Shown: positions 56,817-64,000 of the stretch, piece by piece
Layout of the letters: each line of letters starts with the position of its first letter
Numbering within the stretch: the first letter of the stretch is position 1
DNA from: Falsiroseomonas tokyonensis
Lineage (GTDB): Bacteria; Pseudomonadota; Alphaproteobacteria; Acetobacterales; Acetobacteraceae
Length of the DNA stretch: 64,000 nucleotides
Assembly: GCF_019024325.1 (NCBI RefSeq)
Contig: NZ_JAFNJS010000006.1
Span: 62,001 to 126,000, forward strand
Direction: 5' to 3'
Notes under the pieces: generated by a model
Database searches by the model: none
What the model was told of the DNA's origin: nothing
Seen by the model: the letters and a program-made list of their open reading frames with translations, nothing else
Position numbers and translations under genes: made by a program

Positions 56817-58480
56817 ACTTCGGCCCCACCCCGCTGGAGGAGGCGCGCGGCGCCATCCTCGCCCATACCGTCCGCCTGACCGGCAGCGGCACGACCAAGG
56901 TGCTGAAGAAGGGCATCGTGCTGGACGAGGAGGCGATCGCGGCGCTGCGCGAGGCCGGTCGGCGCGATGTCATCACCGCCCGCCTCGAATCCGGCGACGT
57001 GCCGGAGGATGAGGCGGCGGACCGCATCGCCGATGCGCTGATGGCGCCCCTCATCGCCCGGTCCCGCGCCGCCACCGGCCGGGTGAACCTGTTTGCCGAA
57101 AGCCCGGGCCTCTTCACCCTCGATGCCGCGCTGATCGAGCGGATCAATGCGGTGGATGAGAGCATCACCATCGCCACCCTGCCAAACCACTCTGTGGTCG
57201 ATACCAAGGAGATGCTGGCCACCATCAAGATCATCCCCTTCGCCGTGCCCGGAAGGGTGCTGGCGGTGGTGGAGGCGATCGCGCGCGGCCGCAGGCCGGG
57301 CCAGGCGCTTACCGTGCAGCCCTTCCAGTCGCTCAGCGTCGGCCTGGTGCTGACGGAGCTGCCGGGCATCAAGGAAAGCGTCATGGAAGGCGCGGTGGAG
57401 GCGACCGAGACGCGCATCCGCGCCCTGCTCGGCACGCTGCTGCCGGTGGAACGCGTGCGGCATGAGGAAGGCCCGGTGGCGGAGGCGCTGACCCGCCTGA
57501 AGCGCGCCGGCGCCGAGCTGCTGCTGATCGCCGGCGCCTCCGCCGTCGTGGACCGCCGCGATGTCGGCCCCAGCGCCATCATCCGCGCCGGCGGCGTCAT
57601 CGAGCATTTCGGGATGCCCGTGGACCCCGGCAACCTGATCTGCCTGGGCCGGGTGGGGGACGTTCCGGCGCTCGTGCTGCCCGGCTGCGCCCGCAGCCCG
57701 AAGCTGAACGGTTTCGACTGGGTGCTGGCGCGCATCTTCGCCGGCCGCAAGGTCACGGCCAAGGACGTGATGGGCATGGGCGTCGGCGGGCTGCTGAAGG
57801 AGATCGAGCAGCGCCCCCTGCCCCGCGCCGAGGCCCCGCGCACCCCGCCGCTGAATTCAACGCCGCGCCGGGCGCGCAGCGTCTGTGCCCTGGTGCTGGC
57901 CGCCGGCCGGTCCCGCCGCATGGCGCCGCTGAACAAGCTGCTGGTGCCGGATGCCAAGGGCGTGCCGATGATTCTGCGGGTGGTGGACAATGTCCTCGCC
58001 TCCCACGCCGCGCCGGTCATCGTGGTGACAGGGCATGAGCGGGAGCGGATCGAGGAGGCGCTGGCCGGCCGTCCCGTGCTGTTTGCCCATGCGGAGAACT
58101 ACGCCGACGGCCTCTCGGCCTCGCTGAAGGCCGGGCTGGCCGCGGTGCCGGCGGAGGCGGAGGGCATCATGGTCTGCCTCGGCGACATGCCGCTGGTCAC
58201 CGCGCCGATGCTGGACCGGCTGCTGACCGCCTTCGACCCGGAGGAAAGCCGCGCCATCGTGCAGCCCACCTTCCGCGGCAAGCAGGGCAACCCGATGCTC
58301 TGGTCCCGCGAATTCCTGGGCGAGATGCTGGCCATCACCGGCGACATCGGCGCGCGGCACCTGGCCGCGAAGCATGCCGACCGCATGGTGGCGGTGGAGA
58401 TGGCCAGCGACGCGGTGCTGCGCGACTTCGACACGACGGAGAGCCTGAAGGGCCTGCCGGAGTTCGCCGGCAAGCGCTAG
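56813..58480 (+). CDS. MoeA-like/MocA fusion, molybdopterin cytidylyltransferase
   Basis: A 555-residue fusion. The N-terminal part (1-345) is a MoeA/MoCF-like molybdopterin-binding domain (ILAHTVRLTGSG at the start, VDPGNLICLG near its end). The C-terminal part (about 358-555) is a nucleotidyltransferase, VLAAGRSRRMAPLNKLL, of the MobA/MocA type. MocA attaches CMP to the cofactor for CO dehydrogenase and xanthine dehydrogenase. The stop overlaps the convergent hydrolase by 4 nt. Confidence 0.9.
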   Translation: MNFGPTPLEEARGAILAHTVRLTGSGTTKVLKKGIVLDEEAIAALREAGRRDVITARLESGDVPEDEAADRIADALMAPLIARSRAATGRVNLFAESPGLFTLDAALIERINAVDESITIATLPNHSVVDTKEMLATIKIIPFAVPGRVLAVVEAIARGRRPGQALTVQPFQSLSVGLVLTELPGIKESVMEGAVEATETRIRALLGTLLPVERVRHEEGPVAEALTRLKRAGAELLLIAGASAVVDRRDVGPSAIIRAGGVIEHFGMPVDPGNLICLGRVGDVPALVLPGCARSPKLNGFDWVLARIFAGRKVTAKDVMGMGVGGLLKEIEQRPLPRAEAPRTPPLNSTPRRARSVCALVLAAGRSRRMAPLNKLLVPDAKGVPMILRVVDNVLASHAAPVIVVTGHERERIEEALAGRPVLFAHAENYADGLSASLKAGLAAVPAEAEGIMVCLGDMPLVTAPMLDRLLTAFDPEESRAIVQPTFRGKQGNPMLWSREFLGEMLAITGDIGARHLAAKHADRMVAVEMASDAVLRDFDTTESLKGLPEFAGKR

Positions 58481-59277
58481 CCGGTCGCGAATTCCACCAG
58501 CGCCGCCGCCAGCCAGTCCGGATCGCTGACGATCAGCCCATGCGGCGCGCCGGGCCGCAGCAGCAGGCGCGCGCCCGGCACCAGCTCGGCCGTCGGGCGG
58601 CCGGTCAGCTCGATCGGGCAGGTCGCATCGGCATCGCCCTGGATCACCAGCACCGGCAGGTCCAGCGCGCGCAGCTCCGCCCGGAAATCGGTCTCCGCCA
58701 GGCTTTGGTGAAAGCCTAGCAGGAAGGGCAGGCTGGCCTGGCGGGCGAGGCCGCGGATCCAGTCCAGCATGGCCTGGCTTGGCCCCGGCCCGCCGAAGGC
58801 GCGGGCGTTGCGGGCCAGCCAGTCGGGAAAGTCCCGGCGCAGCTCCGCCCGCAATGCCACCAGCGCCTCGGCCGGGATGCCCTCCGGATTGTCCGGCCGC
58901 TGCAGCAGAAGCGGCGTCGTCGGGCCGATCAGCGCCAGCCGCGCCACGCGGTCCCGCCCATGGCGGGTGAGGAAGCGCACCGCCTCCCCGGCCGCGCCGG
59001 ACATGGCGACGAGGGTGACCTCCCGCAGGTCGAGCGCGGCCAGCACATCGGCCAGGTCGTTGGCCAGGGTGTCGTAGTCCCAGCCGCGGCCGGGATCCTC
59101 CGACCGGCCATGGCCGCGCCGGTCATAGGCCACGGCGCGCAGCCCGGCCGCCGCCACGGCCTGCATCGCCTGGAACCAGCTGTCGCTCGGCAGCGACCAG
59201 CTGGCCAGGAAGACCACCGGCGCGCCCCGGCCGATTTCGCGATGGAACAGGGCGACGCCATCCCGCGTGCGGATCAT
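58477..59277 (-). CDS. Alpha/beta hydrolase
   Basis: A 266-residue alpha/beta hydrolase related to haloperoxidase-type esterases: LASWSLPSDSWF, YDRRGHGRSEDPG, AMSGAAGEAV for the nucleophile Ser (the usual GxSxG reads AMSGA), GDADATCPI for Asp and GAPHGLI for His. Substrate unknown. The ATG at 59277 overlaps the membrane protein stop by 4 nt. Confidence 0.8.
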   Translation of the reverse strand: MIRTRDGVALFHREIGRGAPVVFLASWSLPSDSWFQAMQAVAAAGLRAVAYDRRGHGRSEDPGRGWDYDTLANDLADVLAALDLREVTLVAMSGAAGEAVRFLTRHGRDRVARLALIGPTTPLLLQRPDNPEGIPAEALVALRAELRRDFPDWLARNARAFGGPGPSQAMLDWIRGLARQASLPFLLGFHQSLAETDFRAELRALDLPVLVIQGDADATCPIELTGRPTAELVPGARLLLRPGAPHGLIVSDPDWLAAALVEFATG

Positions 59278-59657
59278 GCCGCCACCGCCGCCCGGCGCAG
59301 CGCCAGGATCTGCAGGGCGGTGAAGCCCCCGGCGACCGCGGCCTGAACCAGGATGAAGGCCTGGCCCAGATGGCTCGGTGCCAGGCCGAAGGTGCCCGCC
59401 GCCAGAAGCAGGCTGTCCAGCACCCAGAGCGCGTTCAGCACGATGATGGCCAGCACCGCGCCTCGCCGCGGCGCGGCCGACAGGCCGGCCAGCGCCACCA
59501 GGCAGGCCCAGGGGATCAGGAAAAGCCCGGCGCCGCGCAGCAGCGCCTCCGGCAGTCCGAGTGGTGCGGCCAGCAGGCCTGCGCCCCCGGCCAGCAGCAG
59601 GCCGGAGGCCGCGCAGGCGGCGGCGTCGCCGAGCAGCGCCAGTTTCAGCATCGTCAT
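59274..59657 (-). CDS. Four-helix hypothetical membrane protein
   Basis: A 127-residue protein with four predicted membrane helices, no recognised family. GGGAGAG lies 8 nt upstream of the ATG at 59657. It is co-transcribed with the alpha/beta hydrolase (4-nt overlap) and is divergent from the XRE regulator, which may control both. Confidence 0.7.
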   Translation of the reverse strand: MTMLKLALLGDAAACAASGLLLAGGAGLLAAPLGLPEALLRGAGLFLIPWACLVALAGLSAAPRRGAVLAIIVLNALWVLDSLLLAAGTFGLAPSHLGQAFILVQAAVAGGFTALQILALRRAAVAA

Positions 59658-59768
59658 CGGGTCTCTCCCTTGGATTTCGATGTGCCCACCCAACACCCAC
59701 CGGCCGCCGCCGCGCGATAACCTCGCAGGTCATGGGAAGCCGACACCAAGCCGGCCTAGGATCGCCGC

Positions 59769-60551
59769 ATGTCCGCGACCCATCCCCCGATCGGCAGCCT
59801 GCTGCGCGACTGGCGCCAGCGCCGCCGCCGTAGCCAGCTCGACCTCGCCCTCGATGCCGAGATCTCGACCCGGCATCTCAGCTACGTCGAATCCGGCCGC
59901 GCCCGGCCGAGCCGGGAGATGGTGCTGCGCCTGGCCGCGCAGCTCGAGGTGCCGCTGCGCGCCCGCAACACGCTGCTGCTCGCCGCCGGCTATGCCCCCG
60001 CCTATCGCGAGGAGGCGGCGCCGGAGGGGGTGCGGGCGGCGGTGCAGCTGATCCTGGACGCCCAGGCGCCCAATCCGGCGCTGGCGGTGGACCGCCACTG
60101 GCAGCTGGTGGCGGCGAATGCGTTGGTGCCGCGGCTGCTGGAAGGCCTCGCCGATGCCGCCCTTCTCGCGCCGCCCGTCAACGTGCTGCGCCTCAGCCTG
60201 GCGCCCGGCGGCCTGGCACCGCGCATCGCCAATTTCGCGGAGTGGCGCGCCCATGTGCTGGAGCGGCTGCACCGGCAGGTGGAGGCGAGCGGCGATGCCA
60301 CCCTTGCCGATCTGCTGGCGGAGCTGCGCGCCCTGCCCGCCCCGCCGCAGGCCGCGCCCACCAAGCCGGCTCTGGCCCCCGGCGGGCTGGCCGTGCCGCT
60401 GCTGCTGGACAGCCCGGAGGGGCGGCTGGCCCTGCTTTCCACCACTACCGTATTCGGCACGCCGGTGGAGGTGACGCTGTCCGAGCTCGCGATCGAGGCC
60501 TTCTACCCGGCGGATGAAGCAACGGCCGAAAGGCTCCGCCGGCTCAGCTGA
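59769..60551 (+). CDS. XRE-family regulator with MmyB-like domain
   Basis: A 260-residue regulator. A helix-turn-helix (about 8-62, GSLLRDWRQRRRRSQLDLALDAEISTRHLSYVE is cut here to its recognition helix ISTRHLSYVESGRARPS) is followed by a MmyB-type PAS-like ligand domain (about 80-250). Divergent position suggests that it controls the membrane protein/hydrolase pair. Ligand unknown. Confidence 0.85.
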   Translation: MSATHPPIGSLLRDWRQRRRRSQLDLALDAEISTRHLSYVESGRARPSREMVLRLAAQLEVPLRARNTLLLAAGYAPAYREEAAPEGVRAAVQLILDAQAPNPALAVDRHWQLVAANALVPRLLEGLADAALLAPPVNVLRLSLAPGGLAPRIANFAEWRAHVLERLHRQVEASGDATLADLLAELRALPAPPQAAPTKPALAPGGLAVPLLLDSPEGRLALLSTTTVFGTPVEVTLSELAIEAFYPADEATAERLRRLS

Positions 60552-60554
60552 GGC

Positions 60555-62021
60555 TCAGCGCGCCAGCACCTGCGCCGCATCGGTGGTCTTGCGCACGGCG
60601 GCGGAGACGCTGCCGACGGCCGCCTCCATCTCCGCCACGCTGTCCAGCACGGCGCCGACGGCGGAGGCCGCGCCCTGCGCGCTGCCGGACATGCCCTGGG
60701 TGACGCTGGCCTGTTCTTCCACAGCGCCGGCGGCATGGCTCACCTGGTCGCGCACCGTGGTCGCCTGCTCGCGGATGCTGATGACGGCCTGCGCCACGCT
60801 GGCGGAGCGGCTTTGCAGGCTGTCGATCTCCTTGGTGATCTGCTCGGTCGCCTGGGCCGCCTGCACCGCCAGGTTCTTCACCTCGGAGGCGACGACGGAA
60901 AAGCCCTTGCCGGCCTCCCCGGCGCGCGCGGCCTCAATCGTCGCGTTCAGCGACAGCAGGTTGATCTGGCTGGCGATGCTGCGGATCAGGGCGACGATGC
61001 CGCTCATCGCCTGGGTGGCGCTGGCCAGGCCCTCCGTCTCCGACGCCACGCGGGCGGCCTGCTGGAAGACCGCATCGGTCGCGGCCTGGGAGGCGACCAT
61101 GCTGCCGGAGATCACGCGGATGGACTGGGCCAGCTGCTCGGCGCTTTCGGCGACCGAGGCGACATTGGCGGTCGCGGTGCCCGCCGCCTGCTTGGCCGCC
61201 AGCGCCCCGGCATTGGACCGCCCGACCTCCTGGTCCACCTGCTGGATATTCTCCTGCAGCTTGTCCAGCAGCTCGACCTGCCCGGAGATGTCGGTGGCGA
61301 ATTTCACCACCTTGGTCACCTGGCCATGATGGTCGAGGATCGGGTTGTAGGACGCCTCGATCCACACCGGCCGACCCGACTTGGCGATGCGCTTGTACTG
61401 CGCCGCCAGGTGCCGGCCGGATCGCAGCGCGTCCCAGAAGGCCTTGTAGTCGGCGGAGCTGCGATAGGCGGGCTCGACGAAAATGCTGTGGTGCTGGCCT
61501 TGGATCTCCTCCAGCCGGTAGCCCATGGTGGCCAGGAAGTTCTCGTTGGCGCCGACGATGGTGCCGTCGATGGTGAATTCGATCACCGCCTGCGCGCGGC
61601 CGATCGCGGCGATCTGCGCGGCATAGTCCAGGTTCAGCAGCCTGTGGTGCGCATCCTCCCATTCCACCACGAAGCCGGCGCGGCGGCCGGCCTCGCCGAT
61701 CGGCGTCACCAGCAGGTCGAAGACGCGCTGGCCGATGCGGATGGTGGCGGCGTGCGGCTTGTCGAGCGCGGCCAGCATGCGGCGCTGGTGGTCCGGCGTC
61801 TTGTGGAAGACGTCGATATTGCTGCCCAGCAGGGTCGCCATGCTGAAGCGCGGCAGTTCGCGCCGCAGCTCCTCCTCGGCCTCAGCCATCATCGAGGTGA
61901 CGGCCGGATTCATGTAGATGATGTTCAGATCAGCATCGGCGATCATGATCTTGGCGCGCAGGCAATCCAGCGCGGCCAGGCGTTCACTGGTGCGGTCGGG
62001 GCGGTGGGGTCGAAGGAACAC
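60555..62021 (-). CDS. Soluble PAS-PAS methyl-accepting chemoreceptor
   Basis: A 488-residue chemoreceptor without membrane helices. Two PAS domains (about 20-130 and 140-255) precede a signalling coiled coil with the tip [20 protein letters not shown]. MCPs pass signals to CheA/CheW. The GTG start at 62021 has AGGAG 6 nt upstream. No che genes are in the window. Convergent with the XRE regulator, 3 nt apart. Confidence 0.9.
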   Translation of the reverse strand: MFLRPHRPDRTSERLAALDCLRAKIMIADADLNIIYMNPAVTSMMAEAEEELRRELPRFSMATLLGSNIDVFHKTPDHQRRMLAALDKPHAATIRIGQRVFDLLVTPIGEAGRRAGFVVEWEDAHHRLLNLDYAAQIAAIGRAQAVIEFTIDGTIVGANENFLATMGYRLEEIQGQHHSIFVEPAYRSSADYKAFWDALRSGRHLAAQYKRIAKSGRPVWIEASYNPILDHHGQVTKVVKFATDISGQVELLDKLQENIQQVDQEVGRSNAGALAAKQAAGTATANVASVAESAEQLAQSIRVISGSMVASQAATDAVFQQAARVASETEGLASATQAMSGIVALIRSIASQINLLSLNATIEAARAGEAGKGFSVVASEVKNLAVQAAQATEQITKEIDSLQSRSASVAQAVISIREQATTVRDQVSHAAGAVEEQASVTQGMSGSAQGAASAVGAVLDSVAEMEAAVGSVSAAVRKTTDAAQVLAR

Positions 62022-62107
62022 GTCGCGCTCCTGTGGGGGACAGGTGCTGACTTACCTTTTCGATCTTTCCCGCCACTTAATTTTCCGACCTTACAGCTTG
62101 GTCATTG

Positions 62108-63379
62108 TCACCCGTCCAGCGCCGCCTGCAGCCAGCGCGCGGTGGCGATCAGCGCCGGATCCTTCGCGATCCGCCCGACCAGCTGCACCCCCAGCGGCAG
62201 GCCGGCCGGGCCCGTGCCCGCCGGGATCGTCACATTCGGCCCGTAGAGCAGGGTCCAGAGCAGGTTGAAGGTGGCCTCCCCCGTATGGCCCAGCCCCTGC
62301 GGCGCCTCCCCGGGGGCGGAGGGGGTCAGCACCGCGTCGAAGCCGGCGGTCCAGTCGAGGAAAGCCGCACGGGCGGCCATGGCTGCGCGGCGGGCCTCGC
62401 CCAGCTTGGCGGGCGGGAAACCGCCCGCCCAGTCCAGGCGGTCGAGCAACACGGGGGAGATCTGCGCGCGCGCCTCGGCGTATTCCCAGGCCAAGCCCTG
62501 GCGGGTTTCCATGTTCATCAGGTAGGGGTGCAGCTCGGCGGCCTCGGCCAACGCGGCCGGAAGCGGCGCCTCCACCACCTCCGCCCCGGCCTTGCGGGCG
62601 GCATCCGCGGCGCGGTGCAGCAGCGCCACCGTCTCCGGCGCCGCGGCCTCAGGCGCCTGGCCCAGGCTGAGCAGCAGCCGCGGCGGGCGGTCGCGCTTCG
62701 CCTCCGGGTCCGGATAGTCGCGGCCGGTCATCGCACCCATGGCCAGGGCGCAATCGGCCAGGCTGCGGGCCATGAGGCCGATGGTGTCCAGGCTTTCCGA
62801 ACACACCTTCATGCCGCCGCGGTGGAAGGTGCCGTAGCTGGGCTTGAAGCCGACCACGCCGCAATAGGCCGCCGGGCGGACGATGCTGCCCGCGGTCTGG
62901 GTGCCGAAGGCGATCGGCAGCATGAAATCCGCCACCGCCGCAGCGGAGCCGGAGGAGGATCCGCCCGGCGTATGCGCGACATTGTGGGGATTGGCGGTGG
63001 CGCCTGGATGGCGGGTGGCGAATTCCGTGGTGACGGTCTTGCCCATCACCACGCCGCCGGCGGCGCGCGCCGCGGCGACGGCCGCCGCATCGCCGCGCGG
63101 CCGATGCCCGGCCCAGATGGGCGAGCCATAGGCGGTGGGCATGTCCGCCGTATCCAGCACGTCCTTCACGCCCACGGGGATGCCGGACAGCGGGCCCGGC
63201 CGGGCGCGGGCGGCATTGCGCCGCGCCTGGCCGGGGTCGAGGTGGATGAAGGCCCGCACCGCCGGCTCCCGCGCCGCGGCGCGGGCCAGGCAGGCCTCCA
63301 TCAGTTCGGATGTGGACAGGCGGCCGGCGGCGATGGCGCGGGCGGCCTCGGTGGCGGTCAGGCGGCTGGGATCGGTCAT
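62108..63379 (-). CDS. Amidase (amidase signature family)
   Basis: A 423-residue amidase signature enzyme. The Ser-cisSer-Lys triad fits Lys72 (GIPVGVKDV), Ser141 (PGGSSSGS) and Ser165 (GTQTAGSIVRPA), with family spacing of 69 and 24. It hydrolyses amides; the substrate cannot be told and it is not obviously GatA. The ATG at 63379 is preferred over 63400. Confidence 0.9.
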   Translation of the reverse strand: MTDPSRLTATEAARAIAAGRLSTSELMEACLARAAAREPAVRAFIHLDPGQARRNAARARPGPLSGIPVGVKDVLDTADMPTAYGSPIWAGHRPRGDAAAVAAARAAGGVVMGKTVTTEFATRHPGATANPHNVAHTPGGSSSGSAAAVADFMLPIAFGTQTAGSIVRPAAYCGVVGFKPSYGTFHRGGMKVCSESLDTIGLMARSLADCALAMGAMTGRDYPDPEAKRDRPPRLLLSLGQAPEAAAPETVALLHRAADAARKAGAEVVEAPLPAALAEAAELHPYLMNMETRQGLAWEYAEARAQISPVLLDRLDWAGGFPPAKLGEARRAAMAARAAFLDWTAGFDAVLTPSAPGEAPQGLGHTGEATFNLLWTLLYGPNVTIPAGTGPAGLPLGVQLVGRIAKDPALIATARWLQAALDG

Positions 63380-63432
63380 CCCCGCATCACGCCACGCCAC
63401 GGATGGTTTGCGAAGCGCCCGCGCGATGCCAA

Positions 63433-63951
63433 ATGGAGCCGATGCCTGAAACCGCGATCACCCTGGCCGCCGCCGATGACGGCAGCCTGTCCTATGCCAT
63501 CCCGATCTCCCCCGAAGCCCTGCCCGCCGTCGCCCCCGCCGCGCTGCTGAATGCCTGGGACGCGGCGCGCGCCCATGCGCAATCCGGCCAATGGGGCCCG
63601 GTGCGTCGCCTGCTGTTCCGCGGGCCGCAGGGGGCGGCCATCGTGCTGGCCATCGCCGATCGCGATGCGCGGTCCTGGGCCGAGGCGGTGGACCGCCGCG
63701 CCGACCTGGCCACCCTGCCGGGCCTCGCGCTGTGCCTGCGGCTGCTGGCGCTGGTCGAGGTGATGGGTCGCAGCGCCTGGATGGCCGGGCTGTTCAGCGT
63801 GACGGCCGAAGGCGTGGAACTGCATCCCGCTTTGGTGCGGGCCGCGGCCGTGATGCCGCTGGATACCGCAGCCAGGTTCGACGCGGATAGGATTCGCGCG
63901 CTATTGTCCCGCGCCCTGCCCGCTTCCCGCGCTCCGGCCCCGATGGCCTGA
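63433..63951 (+). CDS. Hypothetical protein
   Basis: A 172-residue soluble protein, Ala/Leu-rich, with no recognised family. Codon use is like its neighbours. ATGs at 63433 and 63442 are possible starts; no strong ribosome site is seen. Divergent from the amidase. Confidence 0.7.
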   Translation: MEPMPETAITLAAADDGSLSYAIPISPEALPAVAPAALLNAWDAARAHAQSGQWGPVRRLLFRGPQGAAIVLAIADRDARSWAEAVDRRADLATLPGLALCLRLLALVEVMGRSAWMAGLFSVTAEGVELHPALVRAAAVMPLDTAARFDADRIRALLSRALPASRAPAPMA

Positions 63952-63973
63952 CGCGCCGACCGAAAGTCCCGAG

Positions 63974-64000
63974 ATGTCCCCGCTCCGCGCCCTGACGCTG
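63974..64000 (+). CDS. Possible gene start at the window edge
   Basis: An ATG at 63974 opens nine codons (MSPLRALTL) to the edge, 22 nt after the previous stop. The hydrophobic start could be a signal or membrane protein. Too short to identify. Confidence 0.25.

Overview
The window is GC-rich chromosomal DNA (GC-ending codons almost everywhere, long antisense shadow ORFs) from an alphaproteobacterium, most likely an Acetobacteraceae/Roseomonas-type organism. Supporting points: the alphaproteobacterial LexA box (GAAC-N7-GAAC) between ssb and uvrA, a PopZ-type polar organizer beside tolC and valS, the run argS / SPOR protein / nagZ / M50 protease / scpA / scpB / tatB / tatC / serS, an orphan Bug-type tripartite-tricarboxylate receptor, and a GyrA with alanine at the classical quinolone position. 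Genus is inference; class is fairly secure. No prophage, insertion sequence, CRISPR array or rRNA operon was seen.

Layout. 1-110: start of a family 2 glycosyltransferase (minus). 274-4554: a 1426-residue GAF-GGDEF-EAL-Cache-HAMP-kinase-receiver fusion. 4569-9357: nhaA, a cupin protein, a secreted peptidoglycan-binding protein, a DUF1328 membrane peptide, a PAP2 phosphatase and an alpha/beta hydrolase. A possible cloverleaf-shaped RNA lies at 7552-7640. 9425-14074 (minus): gyrA, coaD, two tandem cyclophilins and tRNA-Lys. 14345-24818: a methyltransferase, a ferritin-like hydrolase, ssb/uvrA sharing an SOS box, a nucleoside hydrolase remnant, a ModA-like binding protein, a squalene-synthase-like protein, sodB, yajC, a DUF815 ATPase and a TTG-initiated membrane peptide.

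24865-34427 (minus) is a long run of tightly overlapping genes: argS, SPOR, nagZ, M50 protease, scpA, scpB, an iron/spermidine-type ABC ATPase, tatB, tatC, serS. It joins cell-wall turnover, chromosome condensation and Tat export. No tatA is present and the ABC ATPase sits where tatA is often found. 34458-41984: dgt, erpA, a Cache histidine kinase, xthA, a Tyr/Gly-rich secreted protein, ilvD, a Uma2 protein and a small membrane protein after valS. 41987-48640: valS, a Bug receptor, popZ, tolC and pcm. tRNA-Cys and tRNA-Asn follow.

49256-52788: a HAD phosphatase, a PrpB-like lyase, a cytosine deaminase that closely resembles fungal FCY1, and an NhaD-type transporter overlapping it. 52975-58480 (plus) is an operon in which nearly every gene overlaps the next by 4 nt: coxG, coxD, coxE, XdhC split into two ORFs, and a MoeA-like/MocA fusion. 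It looks dedicated to maturing a molybdenum hydroxylase of the CO dehydrogenase/xanthine dehydrogenase family, yet no structural subunits are in the window. The last part holds a hydrolase with a small membrane protein, an XRE regulator facing them, a soluble PAS chemoreceptor, an amidase, a hypothetical protein and possibly the start of another gene.
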